Shown piece by piece: positions 46,830 through 58,963 of a DNA stretch of 64,000 nt. The DNA comes from Lindgomyces ingoldianus. Taxonomy: Eukaryota > Ascomycota > Dothideomycetes > Pleosporales > Lindgomycetaceae. How positions within the stretch are numbered: position 1 is the first letter of the stretch; every line of letters starts with the position of its first letter. Both the position numbers and the translations under genes were made by a program. The notes beneath the pieces were generated by a model. That model was given only the letters and a program-made list of their open reading frames with translations, ran no database searches and had not been told where the DNA came from. The stretch is from contig NW_022985190.1 of NCBI RefSeq assembly GCF_010093535.1, positions 325,443-389,442 on the forward strand, read 5' to 3'.

Positions 46830-47294
46830 CTGGATGCTAGTCGTCAAAACTATGGAGGGTCCTCCGTTGCTCGTCTTATAATGCCAATCAAGACAAAGCC
46901 CAAAGCCATCGCTCTGGTGGCTTGTAAGGACTCGGTGTTGAGGAATGCCGAAGCACGCCTCGTTCTCCCCGTGATTCGTGCGGGGATTGAGATGCTTAGT
47001 AATAGCTTTACCTTCCCCACGACTCCTGACCTCCGCAGTTAGACGCCTTTGCTACGTCACGACTCTCATAGTCAAACATTCCCTATTCCATAATCTAGCA
47101 TCTATACCCCATTTTACTCTGATACTACGGAAAGGATAACTCATAACTCACTCTTCTGTCCACAACATGGCACTCTCCTTCAGCCCTGCTAGTACTTCAC
47201 ATTTCACTGCCACCATCTCTCTCTGAGGTTTCTTCAAGTTTTCCTCCAAATTAAGCTGGACCCTCGGCTCTTCTCCAGCAAATATCTCTTCACC

Positions 47295-47970
47295 ATGCCT
47301 GTACCTAACATTGACATTGCCCAACTTTCCAGGTGAGTTCACAGTGTTGTGACAGCATCATCCCCCATTTGGAAAGCATGCTGCGATTGAGGCGGCCGCA
47401 GAAATAGGAGAGGGAAGACATATGGAAGGCAATCCTATTGGCTGAAATCCACGATGATCCCAGCCTTCCAAAGTCTCTATGCGACGAGTGCTCCCTCATC
47501 CGTTAGCTATTCCTAGCAGTAAGCCATGAACATTGGTGGCATGTTAGGCTCTGACCAGCTCGACGCAATGGCTAGGCTAACGAGAGTCATGGGGAAGGGT
47601 CTTAGCGTCGGCATAGACATCACGCGGAGGATTACTGGGCCAGAGATTGAAAGTAGGAACCGTCGGAGGAACATAGGGTAGTTGATCGAGAATGAAGATG
47701 CCGTTGAGTTTGTTTCGAGTGTGCAATTGACTGCTCCTGGTTTTAAGGAGGTGGAGTACAGCATCGCAAGGATACTACTCAGAATGAGTTTCGTGTGATC
47801 GCAATGCGCGCACACTTTTCCACCGCCAGCTGGGAAAGGGACATCCACATCCCTCCCATGAAATCGGACACACCCGCTTTTCTTGCCTTGAGCGTACTGG
47901 AGTAGGACCATTGGACTAAGAAAGGGCTTTCTGTCCTCGCTTTCCTCTGCAGGAATAATATCGCGCATTA
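47295..47970 (+). pseudogene. Broken gene remnant, family unknown
   Basis: Starts with an apparent first exon, MPVPNIDIAQLSR, ending at a GTGAGT donor near 47333. A later coding-like run begins MNIGGMLGSDQLDAMARLTR near 47526 and continues through DITRRITGPEIESRNRRR to a TAG stop near 47684. It resumes as ENEDAVEFVSSVQLTAPGFK and then needs a frame change near 47760 to continue as QNEFRVIAMRAHFSTASWER, which ends at another TAG near 47905. At least two stops and one frameshift mean that no intact protein is made. The coding-like character is my reading of composition; the family is not recognised. Confidence 0.4.
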
Positions 47971-48824
47971 GAACCGCTTAATAGAACGCCCCGTTTGGCG
48001 GATATAGAGGAGAGAGGTACGCCATAAATAAATCGACAATCGGGGAAGGAAATGGATTTTTAGGGGCGAGACTGGAGTCGATCGCAAGGCATCCTCCTCT
48101 CGTTTAGGGAATTAGCTAAGGGAAGGACAGCGGTTGGATATGGTAGGTAGAGAGCAGTAATTGGTATGAAATATTGAGCCGGGGGCATTTCAAGTACACT
48201 TTCAGAAACCCGTGGGTTGAGTTGCGTCGCAATATACATCACGCCAAAGCTCCGTTTACCTTATCCACGAGAGCGTAAACTCCAGAGGCTAGCTCCCTCG
48301 TCACTATATGTAGGCTAATACAGAACCATTCACTCGTCATCTTTATGCTTGTGCGTGATGAACTCGAAGTGATCAGACTCCAGGACGCACCACGGTTCAT
48401 TTTGCTCAGGCAGTGAAGAGCGAAATGGACATCTCGTTCTAGTAAAGCTACACTACTGCAGATAGTAACAAGGAAAGCAAGCCGAAAAGGGGGTCTTTGC
48501 ACACTATTCTTTCCACTCCGAGCTTGCGGTTTGACTCCAGGCGAGAATGTACGGTTGTAGGTAGGAATGAATGAACGGCTGACGTGAGAACGAAAGGTTG
48601 AAGGTGAAAATGAAAACCCATGCCCAATCTCCAAGAAGAGATTATGGAATCCTCTTGGACCTCAATTTGAACCCGGACTAAATCTGTATTGCATTGCGGA
48701 AGCTAAACACAACACTAAGGATCTGAACGCGTCTGACCTATGCCTAATTTCGCTTGTGAAGAACCACATGTTACATTTTGTTTGCAGTAGTCACGCATGG
48801 CTCTGACGATAGTCGCATGCATGT

Positions 48825-48912
48825 CACGATATATATAGACCTCTAGGTGCACTCCTCTAGCAATCAATCTAATCTCTCATATCTCTGTGCTCCCACAAAC
48901 TTCACACATTTT
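48825..48912 (+). repeat. Second LTR-promoter-like fragment
   Basis: ATATATATAGACC, then CTCCTCTAGCAATCAATCTA and a CTTCACACA run, in the same order as at 40478-40545. Likely a relic of the same kind of element; no coding part is seen. Confidence 0.3.
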
Positions 48913-49231
48913 AAGGCCGGAAATAAGTTATCGCGGTACTTGCACGCCATAAGAAGACTTTAGGTACTCAGAAAAAGCATTTGGGATTGTAGGAGCGTAA
49001 GGAAATGAATATATACTACGTATGAATTGCGTTATAATGGAGTCAATCAGAGCAGTGAATAACTGGACTTGAAGCTAACTTGGCCTAGTCCTCAAGACGA
49101 AGAGGACACTGTAAAAGGTCTCCTTCTTCATGATCTTTAATATTGCCATCCGGTTCACCATACCCCAATACCCCCAATACCTCACCTCTGGCCAGTCTAG
49201 CGTACCTCCACGATCACTAGGAAGAATTGGA

Positions 49232-49650
49232 TCATTCTGAGTCTATCATGTTATTTTTCTGTTTCGAATCTACTAGCACTACCTCTACTTTAGTCCACTC
49301 ACCTCGAACATTCCCAAAGCTAAGACCATCGTTAGCGCTAGTCCTATTCCTTCGCCTGCTTTTCACATTCAGAAAACGCTTTCGGTAGCACAGGAAGGAA
49401 GGGCATATATACATATGATCTTCACGTGACACTCTAGAAGGAAGAGCAGAGTATGCATCCTGACCTTCGAGAGGACTGTATTGAAGTCTCTTTTGTTCGC
49501 CGGCGGAACTGTTGTCTCAAATTGAGCACCCAGCACGACATTCTCTAGCATATGGGGAGCACATCTCTGGTCGGAAGAGAGAGCAGGAATCGGGGTAGGT
49601 TTGGTACGTAGCACATCGGCATACTGGTGGTATAAAACAGGAGAGTCCAT
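49232..49650 (-). CDS. Possible small two-exon gene, unrecognised
   Basis: First part MDSPVLYHQYADVLRTKPTP through VPPANKRDFNTVLSK, then a GTCAGG donor-like site. A second open frame after a GAAAG acceptor-like site starts RFLNVKSRRRNRTSANDGLS and ends at 49232. Both parts join in phase 0, but the donor is unusual and the first frame also stays open beyond it. Low confidence; it may be a remnant. Confidence 0.22.
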
Positions 49651-51153
49651 CCCGTCGGCACCTCCTACAATCTAGTAGGAGACTAGGTAAGCCTCTCTAT
49701 GCTCTTGTAGGATTGATGTGCGCTTTAGTGCATACCAGGCGAGTTAAGCTTTGGTCCTCAGTCTCTTATGTGTTGCTAGACGGTCTACTTCTATGGTTGT
49801 TTTGGTAGCTTTGGAGGAGGAAAGGAGTATGTCAGAAAAGGCAGCAAGAATCACGTAAGATAAAGCTGGATTGGGAAGTTACCTCTCGAATTTGATATTG
49901 TGAAAGATACCATGGAACCCACCATTCACCGGGGGAGTCAAAAGCTCCCAGTAACGGAATAATGGCTTTAGTTGCTTTCTCCGCATAGTAGAATGGCATT
50001 CGACTAATTCAATGTGAGTAAAGTACCTCTATCTGAGCGTAGCGTTGTATCTTGCTTGCGAGAAAAAATGGTGAATAGGATGGAACTCGATGACCCTATG
50101 GAGCATGTACTTTCCAACCCCACTAAAATATCAGTCCGCTGTGGCGGTATTGCCTCCTATATAGATCCAAACTTCGTTCTCGGACTTTGGTCGTTTCAGG
50201 TGGACATGGTGCAGGTAAGTAATGGCAACGATCTAGCGATCCACCAACAGGTACGGTTGCGCGTAGAGAAGATGCATCATCTCGGGTCCAACTTCGTACG
50301 AGAGATACCATTGGATTAGAGCTACTAGTCCTATTCTGACGTTGAATGCCAGAATAAGATGCGATTTTTCTGAGCCGAAGAGGGTACTCCAAGGCATAAA
50401 AAGGCTGTCTCCGAGCCATTCAGTGGAGTTCACTCGGTGAAGACTTCCTGCAGCCGCGAGCCGGAAGCAATCAATGATAAAAACAAGGAAATAGAAATAT
50501 AGCAACAGTAGAACTCTGTCTTGAGACGACAGCGGTTCATTCAATCAATTTACCCTACAGAGGGACAAGTTCTCCATGTCTTTTAGTGTATTGCACATAT
50601 TATTTTGACTGATCCCAGAGACTGTAGCTTCGGTATAGCTTTAAATAAAAATAAAAGTTAAAACTTGACACTCTAATTAGTAGTCTATAATATCTATTCT
50701 ATCAGCTTTGCTTTTGAGTTCACTTTGCTCATATTTTAATAGGGAATAACATGTTAGACGGTGAGGCTTTGGACAGAAACGAGAGGTATTGCGCTTTACG
50801 TGTTAGTGTCCCATTCCTCACGTGCTCCTACCAATATAAGCTGGCTATATGCAGCAATAACCGACATTCGAATGGAGCGTTCGGAAGATGAAGGTACGAA
50901 GAGACACGTGTGGATCCATGTCACCGCATTCTTTAGAAAGTGATAACGTTACTTTATACCACTTCACTAGCCACCGATCAACAAGTCCCAATGTTTGATC
51001 CAATCATATGAGATATTCAGAGGCACTCACTAAGAAAACGGAATAAACACTTTCTGTGCCCATAGTGTACATTCTGAGTCTTACTCTCTTTGTTATCAAT
51101 CCGAGTCTTAGCCTTTTTGCTATCAACTCCCTTTCTAATGACCCCCCCGGCTG

Positions 51154-53105
51154 TCACTCAGTGGCCGCCCACATCCTGTCGAATTGCTCAGTGAGCTTAC
51201 GGACAGCTTTATCAGCCACATACGCTCCGCCCTTCACAACCGTCCAGAACATAACCTTAGGCAGCATTCCAATGACGTTGACGAAAGTCGGGTTCTCGAC
51301 ATCTCGCGGTTCCCAATCCTTGAAATCGGCGTCCTTGTCGACAATAAAGGAGCCCGGTTCAGCGAGGAATTTCTGTAACTATTTAGTGCGCGTTCATAGA
51401 AAGTTAGTGTGTAGTAGGCATGGCTTACAGCAACGGCATGATCAATATCGTCCTGGCTCGCTGAAAACTCCTCCGCCTTCATCTTGATAAAGTCGGCAAC
51501 ATCTTCTGGTGGAGAGCTCGATCCAAGCCGGATCCTGTTCTCCCCGTAAGACCCCGGCACATCTAGGGCATACCAAATGATAGGCTTAATCTTGGGCGTG
51601 CTATCTGCTTGACCTTCCGCCCCAACCTCCTCCTCATACACGCCCGTCATGATCTTATGGATCTTAGGGCTCGGGGTCTTAGCCATGATAAGATCACCCG
51701 CCATGTTCGTCTCCATGACCTGGTCTAAGGGTGCTAGATCCTTCTCACGATACTGGTCGAGGTCCTCCTCAACGTCTGCAGTATCAGTTGTCTCACGCGC
51801 AAGCTCGGCAAGCTCTTCAGGAGTTAACGTATTGCGACGGTGACTCTTGAAACTCTTGAAGTATTTCAGGGTTGATGTGAAAGGGGTGTCCTCGGCGATG
51901 GACTTTGGTGCGAAGGAGACACGCCTGCCTCGAGAAGATGGTTGGACAACGTCTTTGAAGTTTCCCTGTTTCTCCATTGAGGATGGCAGTGGCGCGTCTG
52001 CTAGAGTCGGGGTAGATGGGTTATCGTTCTCTGTGCCCCAAATATGCGTGGGTGAAGGTGGAACCGAGGCGCTGTGAGCACGATATGCGCTGTCAGGTCG
52101 GGCCATCGTGGTTGAAATGGGTGGTGTTGTGATGCTTTTGCCGTTGCCGGGCCGATTCGCTGGGACTTCATGGTGGGAAATGTAGTCGGTTGAGTATGAC
52201 GAAATTTGTGAAGTAGTCTGTGAACGGGAGCTCCCATCACCTCTGGCCCTTGGGAGGGCAGAGCCATTGAAGGCCTTGTTCCCCGTCCCTTCCCGCTCTC
52301 GCTTAACCAAATCAGCAGCCAACTCCTCTTTAAGCTGTTGGTGGCGCTTTTCGAGTATATCTGTTTCCCGTGGCATGACTTCTTCTTCGTAGGACATAAG
52401 AGTATCGAGGGTGGGCAAGCGTGTTGCGGCAGAGTCAATGTTTGCGCTGTATGGTGCACTCACCTCATCTTCAGAGTCACCATCCTCCCCATTGCGAGAT
52501 ACAACTTCCACACCATCTAGGAAGCGGCGTGCAGGAATGCTAACACTCCGACTTCCCGGGCTATTCGTTACATCCTCATCCGCACCTTCGTCCTTAGAAA
52601 GCGAATCGACGCCACTATCATTCATATCTTCGGTCTCATCTCCATTCTCGGAGTTCGAATCCTCATCGGCTATATCCACCAGATATGATTGCGGCTCTAG
52701 CCGATTCTCGAGCTTCCTAGGCTCTTCGTCATATGCTTTTTCCTCCACCAGATTCACGCTCCCAGGGCCATTCCTGTAGAGCCACGTGAGATCCTTGCTT
52801 TTGATATGTTCTGGATGAGCCGGCGGAGTGACAGGGCCACTAATCAAGTTCTCTTCATCGGCCCAGCTGTCTCGCACGCTGGAGTCACGGGAAGCCTGAC
52901 ATTGTGCTGGTGAACTCAATAGAACTTGAGGGGAGAGTTGATTAAACGATTGGCCGAGTGCGGAGGGGCCGGATAACGGCGGTGGGGAAGACTCGTGGCG
53001 CTGAGCCCTAGCTGATGACGGGGTAGGCACTGGAGAAGTGTCGTATCCGTCTTGCGATGTAGCGATATCGCGACCTGAAACTGGAGTCTCGGGAGAGGAT
53101 GGCAT
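51154..53105 (-). CDS. Large unrecognised protein, disordered N-terminus and folded C-terminus
   Basis: Exons 51429..53105 and 51154..51378, joined by a 50-nt intron with a CTAAC branch site; 633 residues. Residues 1-330 are Ser/Pro/Glu/Asp-rich and look disordered (for example DEDSNSENGDETEDMNDSGV). A helical segment, ETDILEKRHQQLKEELAADL, lies near 260, and a basic patch, SSRGRRVSFAPKSIAEDTPF, near 420; this last resembles an RVxF-type phosphatase-docking site. The C-terminal 130 residues look folded: IKPIIWYALDVPGSYGENRI, FIKMKAEEFSASQDDIDHAV and, after the intron, VNVIGMLPKVMFWTVVKGGA. I do not recognise the family. The second exon is well supported because it continues the frame with coding composition to a clean stop. 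Confidence 0.75.
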
Positions 53106-53644
53106 ATTCTGTGCGATTGAAGCAAAGCCCTGGGTAGTCGAGGCGTGTTGGTATGTAACACTTTCGAGAAAGAGCGATGATGGCGGAAGTTAGGAGCAGA
53201 AGAGGAGCAGAAGAGACGCCGTGCGAGGACACGGACTAAATCTCGAACAAACGCACGCGGGGACCTGCGTGCGTCATAAGCGGTGCGACAATGTTGTAGG
53301 GATGACGCAATGGGCCGTTCATTGTGATGGGAGGCAAACAAACGCTGCTTCTACGGCAACACTTCACCCCCTTTCCAGAATGGGAAACAAAGATCCCGAG
53401 GCGTAAGTTTCCTTAACTAGTGCCTTTTGTTTCAGAAATCAAGTCAGGAACTGCTCTTTCTAATTCCCTCCCGGAGCACCTGACGGAGGGGGGTTCGTAT
53501 AGAACAGTGGGTTGCGCTCCTTTGATGTTCTCCCTGATTCTAGCAAGAAGTTAAGCAGATAAACTCCAATCTGGTCATGTCTCAGGTTATGTAATCACAT
53601 GCTGTACTGCTTGAGGGTTTTACATACCCACCACTCATGCCAGC
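53106..53644. other. Intergenic region before the P450 3' end
   Basis: 539 bp holding the upstream region of the 633-residue gene and the P450 3' flank. No gene is seen. Confidence 0.55.
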
Positions 53645-55270
53645 TCAATCTCCTCCCTCATCCATAACCTGCACGCCCCTCAAAACATACCCTACCCTCC
53701 TCGCTTCCTCCGCCTCTCTCTCAATAGTCTTCCTCACCTCCTCACTCCTAACGACAAACCTCGCCCTATACGGCTTAGGCACTGTATTCCCGCCTGGCAT
53801 AAACGCCTCATCACTCACATCCATCTCTTCCTCCCCCCCACTCGCATCTAACGGCGGTAAGACATCAAACGCCCAAAGCACTTTCGCTAGCACTACAAAC
53901 ATACTATTTTCAGCCAAATGCAACCCACTGCAAATCCGTCTGCCAGCGCCAAAAGACCAATGATCCCGTTTGTCTGCGCCGCCGGCGGCATAGAAACCTG
54001 CCTTTTCGGGAAACGACAGGTAGCGCTCCGGCTTGAAGGATTCGGGGTCGGGGAAGAGCGATGGGTCGTAGTGGATTGCGTATTGCTGGATTGCGACGAC
54101 GCTGTTGGCGGGAATGTGGATGTTCTTGTAGATGATTGGAGCGGTGGTAAAATGAGGGGTTCCAATATTAGTTACAGGCCGGATGCGCATTGTTTCTTTG
54201 ACGATGGCGCGAATGTAGGGGAGGTTGGGTTCGTCGGAGAAGGTTGGGGAGCGTGATGGTCCTACGACTCGCGATAACTCCTCGTATGCCTTTCGTCGGA
54301 CTGCGGGGTTGGCGGCGAGGTACAGGATCGCGGTGTTGATGCCAGCAGACGTTGTCTCTGATCCAGCTTCGATCAAAGATCCGGCGAGAAACGCAGCTTG
54401 GAGTTCGCTGACACCTTGCTTCTCATAACCGCTCTCAATGACCTGCTTAACGAAACACTCTGGCGCCTGGCCAGTTTCCATTTGCGTCTTCAACCCACCC
54501 CAAAGCTTCATCCAGAGATTTGCCTGTCTCTCGAATAGCGGCTTAAGCCCCTTGCGCCACCACTGCAAGGACACGGGCAGCAATCCCAAAACGGGCAGCG
54601 TATCAGCCAGAAAAGCGCCTGGCGCTGCAACCGTCGAAAAATCGTTCATAATGCCATAGATCTCCCTCACCTCATCGCATTCCCATTCCGGAATCCTCCT
54701 TCCATACGTACTTGTCATAATAACACTGACCGTATACCTCCTGACCGCCATATAGCTCTTCTCATTCCCAAGCTTCTCTCCCTCTGCCCCCTTCAGAACT
54801 TCCTCAAGCAACATCTTACCCTCCCACTCCTGACTTGGTTTAAACGTCGCGCTTACATTCGGCGTCAACAACCTATGACTAATGTTCCTTAACTTCCTCC
54901 ACTCAGGTCCATACGGCATGAACAAAAACCGCATCCCGCCGCTCAACGCATCGCTCGCGACAGGGCTCGGTGCCCGCGAGCTCGTATGCGCACTCTGGCG
55001 ATCTAGGACTTCTTTAACAGCGTCCGGCGAACACAGCATGTACCAGTCGTTCCATCCGAGGCGGATCTTGTACACTTCGCCGAATTCCTGCGCCCATTTG
55101 ACGATCTGGCGGTGCGGCTGCGAGGACAGCTGATGTGCATTTCCAACGACTGGGAGGCCTTTAGGGCCAGGTGCGGCGATGGCGCCATTCGGTGGTCGTT
55201 GGGAGGTCTTGCGGGTATAGTAGAGTACGAGGGCTGCCAGCAGTACAAGTGGGAGCACGAAGAGAACCAT
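53645..55270 (-). CDS. Cytochrome P450 monooxygenase
   Basis: Single exon, 541 residues, complete. An N-terminal membrane anchor (LFVLPLVLLAALVLYYTRK) is followed by a Pro-rich hinge (APGPKGLPVVGNAHQL). I-helix AGSETTSAGIN carries the oxygen-activating Glu/Thr pair. The K-helix ExxR is ETMR in AIVKETMRIRPV. The heme loop FGAGRRICSG supplies the axial Cys. The PERF-type motif is FKPERYLSF. All key residues are present, so it should be active on the ER membrane. The layout (short hinge, RxPP at the start, long C-terminal tail after the heme loop) is typical of fungal P450s acting on secondary metabolites or xenobiotics; the substrate is unknown. The neighbouring regulator is on the same strand upstream. 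No polyketide, peptide or terpene synthase lies in the window. Confidence 0.93.
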   Translation of the reverse strand: MVLFVLPLVLLAALVLYYTRKTSQRPPNGAIAAPGPKGLPVVGNAHQLSSQPHRQIVKWAQEFGEVYKIRLGWNDWYMLCSPDAVKEVLDRQSAHTSSRAPSPVASDALSGGMRFLFMPYGPEWRKLRNISHRLLTPNVSATFKPSQEWEGKMLLEEVLKGAEGEKLGNEKSYMAVRRYTVSVIMTSTYGRRIPEWECDEVREIYGIMNDFSTVAAPGAFLADTLPVLGLLPVSLQWWRKGLKPLFERQANLWMKLWGGLKTQMETGQAPECFVKQVIESGYEKQGVSELQAAFLAGSLIEAGSETTSAGINTAILYLAANPAVRRKAYEELSRVVGPSRSPTFSDEPNLPYIRAIVKETMRIRPVTNIGTPHFTTAPIIYKNIHIPANSVVAIQQYAIHYDPSLFPDPESFKPERYLSFPEKAGFYAAGGADKRDHWSFGAGRRICSGLHLAENSMFVVLAKVLWAFDVLPPLDASGGEEEMDVSDEAFMPGGNTVPKPYRARFVVRSEEVRKTIEREAEEARRVGYVLRGVQVMDEGGD

Positions 55271-55898
55271 GTGGGGCGGGCGAAGCTTCGGGACTGTCTC
55301 ACGGGATTCGAAAACCGCAACTTGCCCAGTATTTGGGATTGCGAAGGGTGAGGTGAGGATGGAGTGACGAGAAGCCTTGTGAATATGGTGGAGTTAAAAT
55401 AAGGTACCACGAGGAATTTAGCAGGCCGTGTTTGAGTGGTCCTGGTACCTTTCTTACCCCACATTTGAGCACATGGGGTAGCTGGAATGCCACACGCGAA
55501 GGTGATCCACGCCCAGAATCCTGCAGAAGGTGGAGGGTATTGTGGAGATTGCGAGTTACACAAGATGTGATAATCAGGGGCTTCTCGAACCATTGTCATG
55601 CTCATATAAGGCGGCTTTTGTTGCGGCAATAAAGTCGTACTCTGCATATAGCATATATAGAGACAGATGCCGTCCCTTCCAAGCCTGTTTTGACAGCCCT
55701 AAAATCCCTCCAAGCTACCTGGCCAACCAGAGGAAATCCTCATATCGGATATAAAAACGCCGTATCATGCATACCGTAACGGTAGAGACCGTCCTCGAAA
55801 CCAGGCCCCCTAATATGATCCTAACTAGACCCCTATCTCCTTCCCCAGATCCGCTGTAAGTCGGAAATTGACAAGTACAAGGAAGGAGATGTCAACCG
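55271..55898. other. P450 upstream region and regulator 3' flank
   Basis: 628 bp, promoter of the P450 on the left side. No supported gene. Confidence 0.55.
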
Positions 55899-58800
55899 TC
55901 ATGACTCATCACTATCAGCCACATCCACATCTGTTAAATCGTCGCTCATGATATGTAGAATCTGAGAAAACGTCCTACTCTTCCAGCGACCCATGCCGTC
56001 CATTAGGTCAGCACAATGCAAAAGCGTCCTTCTTGCTGCAAGGTACCCACCCTCCATGGCGATGCCGGTGATACTGAATGAACCACCATTCCGGATGAAG
56101 CTGACGGCTGTTCCTTCGCTAAAGCCTAGCGAATTACTTGGAGACGCTGGCGTTTCCATGAGGCCGACATGCCCAATACAGGTCCAATCCACGAGATCCA
56201 GGAGTTCGATACAATTGTCATTGATGCCGCAGCTAGGTGCAGTGGAAGGAAGGGTAAAAATGTACAAGCCGAGGACTAAGGCGGCTTGGAAAAGAGAAAG
56301 AACGCTGTGAGGATTGACGATATCAGACACCTTGCGGTCAAAAAGTAACTTGAATATGTGGGCGGCATGGAGAACGGAGCGCCTTGCCGAAGGAGTTTGT
56401 GACCATGTAGAGATATCCTCCAATGCGTTTACTGCTGGTCCAGCACCCGAGCGACCTGCAGCTAGCTCGAAGAACCGAATGTTAGCGCCTAGCATCATAC
56501 ATGATGCATGCCAGAGAACTGCCGAATTCAAGTCTGCTGTCCTCAAGGCGTCGATTGATGAGGATGATAGGTTGACTAGGAGAGGTATGAGGTCGCGACT
56601 TCGAGGATCTTCGGAGTAAATACGCCACGGCTCGAGTTGTTTCTGAGGTCCACTGACATTGGCCAAGCGGTCGTTGGACTCGTAGATGCGGAGTAAAAGC
56701 ATTGTTAGAAGGCTCCGGAAACTAGTCGATTCTAGCTTTAGCCCTGGTGTTGGGAGGTATGAGGGGGTTATTCGATGAGTGTGTATTCTAGAGCCACGTT
56801 GAATCAGATGGAACCATTTTGTGGCAGAATTTGCATGGTATAGATTGTATTCAGATGGAGGTAGAATCTGCACGGTCTCTGGCCGAATCATCGGTGATGC
56901 TGACAGGTATGCGGCATACCAACAATCGGCCTCGAGTAAGCCAACGATAGTTCTGCTCATCGTCAATGATTGTAAAGAATATCGATGTGATTAACAAACC
57001 GTTTCACACATTCGATCCTACTCCAAGCTTTCCATCGCGCATCTATGTCCATGATCTCGTCTAGCAGGGGATCTGGGAGTGGACTTTCGTTCGAGGAGAA
57101 AAGCCCGTGGTTTTGGGCAATCTGGAATCGGTCAGCGCATGTATTGAGAGAAGGGCTTACCCATTCCTTACCGAGATCAGATCGTTGTATAGCTTCTCCG
57201 ACTGTGCTATTCGACTCTTCCGCTGTTTAAGGTTAGTATCTGGCTGGAAGAATTACGTATGGATACTTACGCCGGTGATAGATGCAAGGTTAAGAGTCAG
57301 GAGTGCAGTAGCAATGATCCTTAGCTGCTTTTCTGGGCGATGATAATTCGGCGCTAAAGACTGCAATTCGGAAGAGACCATCTGCAATACACTCTGTCAC
57401 AGTCGTAAGTTAGTGTATAAGACAGCATGTTTAGTGGAGACGTACTGCAAATGTCCGCGAGACAAATTTTGATGCTCCAGCTGTGCCCAGAATACTCAGT
57501 CCAATAAGACACATAGAGAGTAAGAGCGGCCGGGGCGCGTTTTTCGCAGAGAAGGTCGGAATATGTATTATCGGGAGAGTTGGGTGGAAGTAGTAGAGGT
57601 ACATTTCCAGCGCGATATCAAGAATCTCTGCGGGCGGAAACTGGATGCCCTCCCCACCAGGGCTTGCTCCCGCATCGCCACTTGAGGATGCGGTGTCCCC
57701 ATAGGACTCAGAAGATCGCAGGGTTTGGTTCACTTGAGGTGCATTGTTCAGTGCTCCCTGGAGCATATCTCGACATTCCTCGTCCAGTCCCCAACGCGAA
57801 TTCCTTCTCTCTCGTTCGCTAATTGGCGTCTCAACAACACCGGCTGGGATTTCGGACAGAATGTTCGTGGTGTCACAAGATACTAATTTCTGCCATAACG
57901 TGGGCATCAGTCGAGTCGAAGTTCGATTTCTCGATGGCCAACAACTTTCGACTCTTGCGAATCTTTCTCGCGGTATTCTACTTGCTATTGAAGCGCTGCT
58001 CCCAGAAGGACTAGCCTGACTATCGGCGGGATGGCGAAACCCGTCGTGATCAAAATGACTGTCGATTGCCATGTGATGTGAGTTGTTCGAGGCGAGAAGA
58101 TCATTGTCCAGAGGGAAGAGCCATGTCTGGAGAGCATCGGCCGGCGTCCGATTTGGGAGCGGATGGTTGCTCTGCACAAGCTCGAAAGCCCATTGATCTA
58201 GGCTCGAGACGTGCCCTGCGGGAGAAAACGAAAGCATATCAATCGCGGGATCTATTGGAGGAGGCATGCTATCTTGATTTCGGGTCATGTATCGATCATT
58301 ATCAGAAGATATGTTGATCGGAGATGGAGACCGCCAAGCTACTTCTGCCGGGGGTTCGAGATGCTGCGCTGCATTGATCAGCGCTTCTATTCGGCTGTCG
58401 TTTGGAGAAGTATGCTGTGATAGAGACGGCCGGACATTGATTGCTGGAGAATTGGAATTCTGGAGGGTCTCTCCGTTTATTTGAGGAACTTGCTGCGAAC
58501 TTGTTCTCCGCGATAACGGTGACAAGCTTGGGTCCTGCTGCCTTTGCGGCGTTGGTTCGGAGTTCTGTCCGTCGTTTTGCGGCGCGGACGGATGCGGGGT
58601 TGGCTTGTCGTCGGACGAATTCTGGGTCAATTGCTGTTGTTGCTGCTGGTTCTGCTGCTGATTATTGCTGACTCGATTCAGCGCGTTTTGAGCGTGGCCT
58701 TTGCAGTGTCGAAAAAGTACGTCGCTATTCATACACGTCGGATGCAAGCACATAGAACTTTTCAATTGGTACTTACCTGCGCGAGAAGTGCTTCTTGCAC

Positions 58801-58963
58801 GTCGGACATTCATACGGGCGCTCCCTCGTGTCTGAACATGCGGTTAGATTGAGGCGTCTAGAATTTGGAGATCAATTGCATGCATACGGGATCGTTCATG
58901 TCGTTTGACGTGTTCAAGCTTGGTAAACTTGCGGTCGCACAGGCTGCATTGCTTCAAGGCCAT
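55899..58963 (-). CDS. C2H2 / fungal_trans transcription factor
   Basis: Exons: 58888..58963, 58777..58831, 57446..58724, 57271..57393, 57172..57222, 57000..57121, 55899..56952; 919 residues, all phases closing. Two N-terminal C2H2 fingers are spread over three exons: CSLCDRKFTKLEHVKRHERS plus His, then YECPTCKKHFSR and SDVLFRHCKGH. A Gln-rich run (QQQNQQQQQQ) and a Ser/Pro-rich linker follow. The fungal_trans-type regulatory half begins near residue 400 (LDIALEMYLYYFHPTLPIIH, TFSAKNAPRPLLLSMCLIGL) and ends in an acidic tail DDLTDVDVADSDES. This is the layout of fungal C2H2 activators of carbon, lipid or pathway genes. The start was set by an upstream in-frame stop. It may control the adjacent P450 or the carrier/CoA-transferase pair; that is inference from position. 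Confidence 0.88.

Larger units (their letters stand above)
46830..51153. other. 4.3-kb gene-poor stretch
   Basis: No intact gene recognised. It contains a broken plus-strand gene (47295-47970), an LTR-like fragment (48825-48912), a possible small spliced minus-strand gene (49232-49650) and AT-rich DNA near 50600-50750. Other open frames (48239-48634 minus, 50014-50319 plus) show no family features. Confidence 0.5.
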
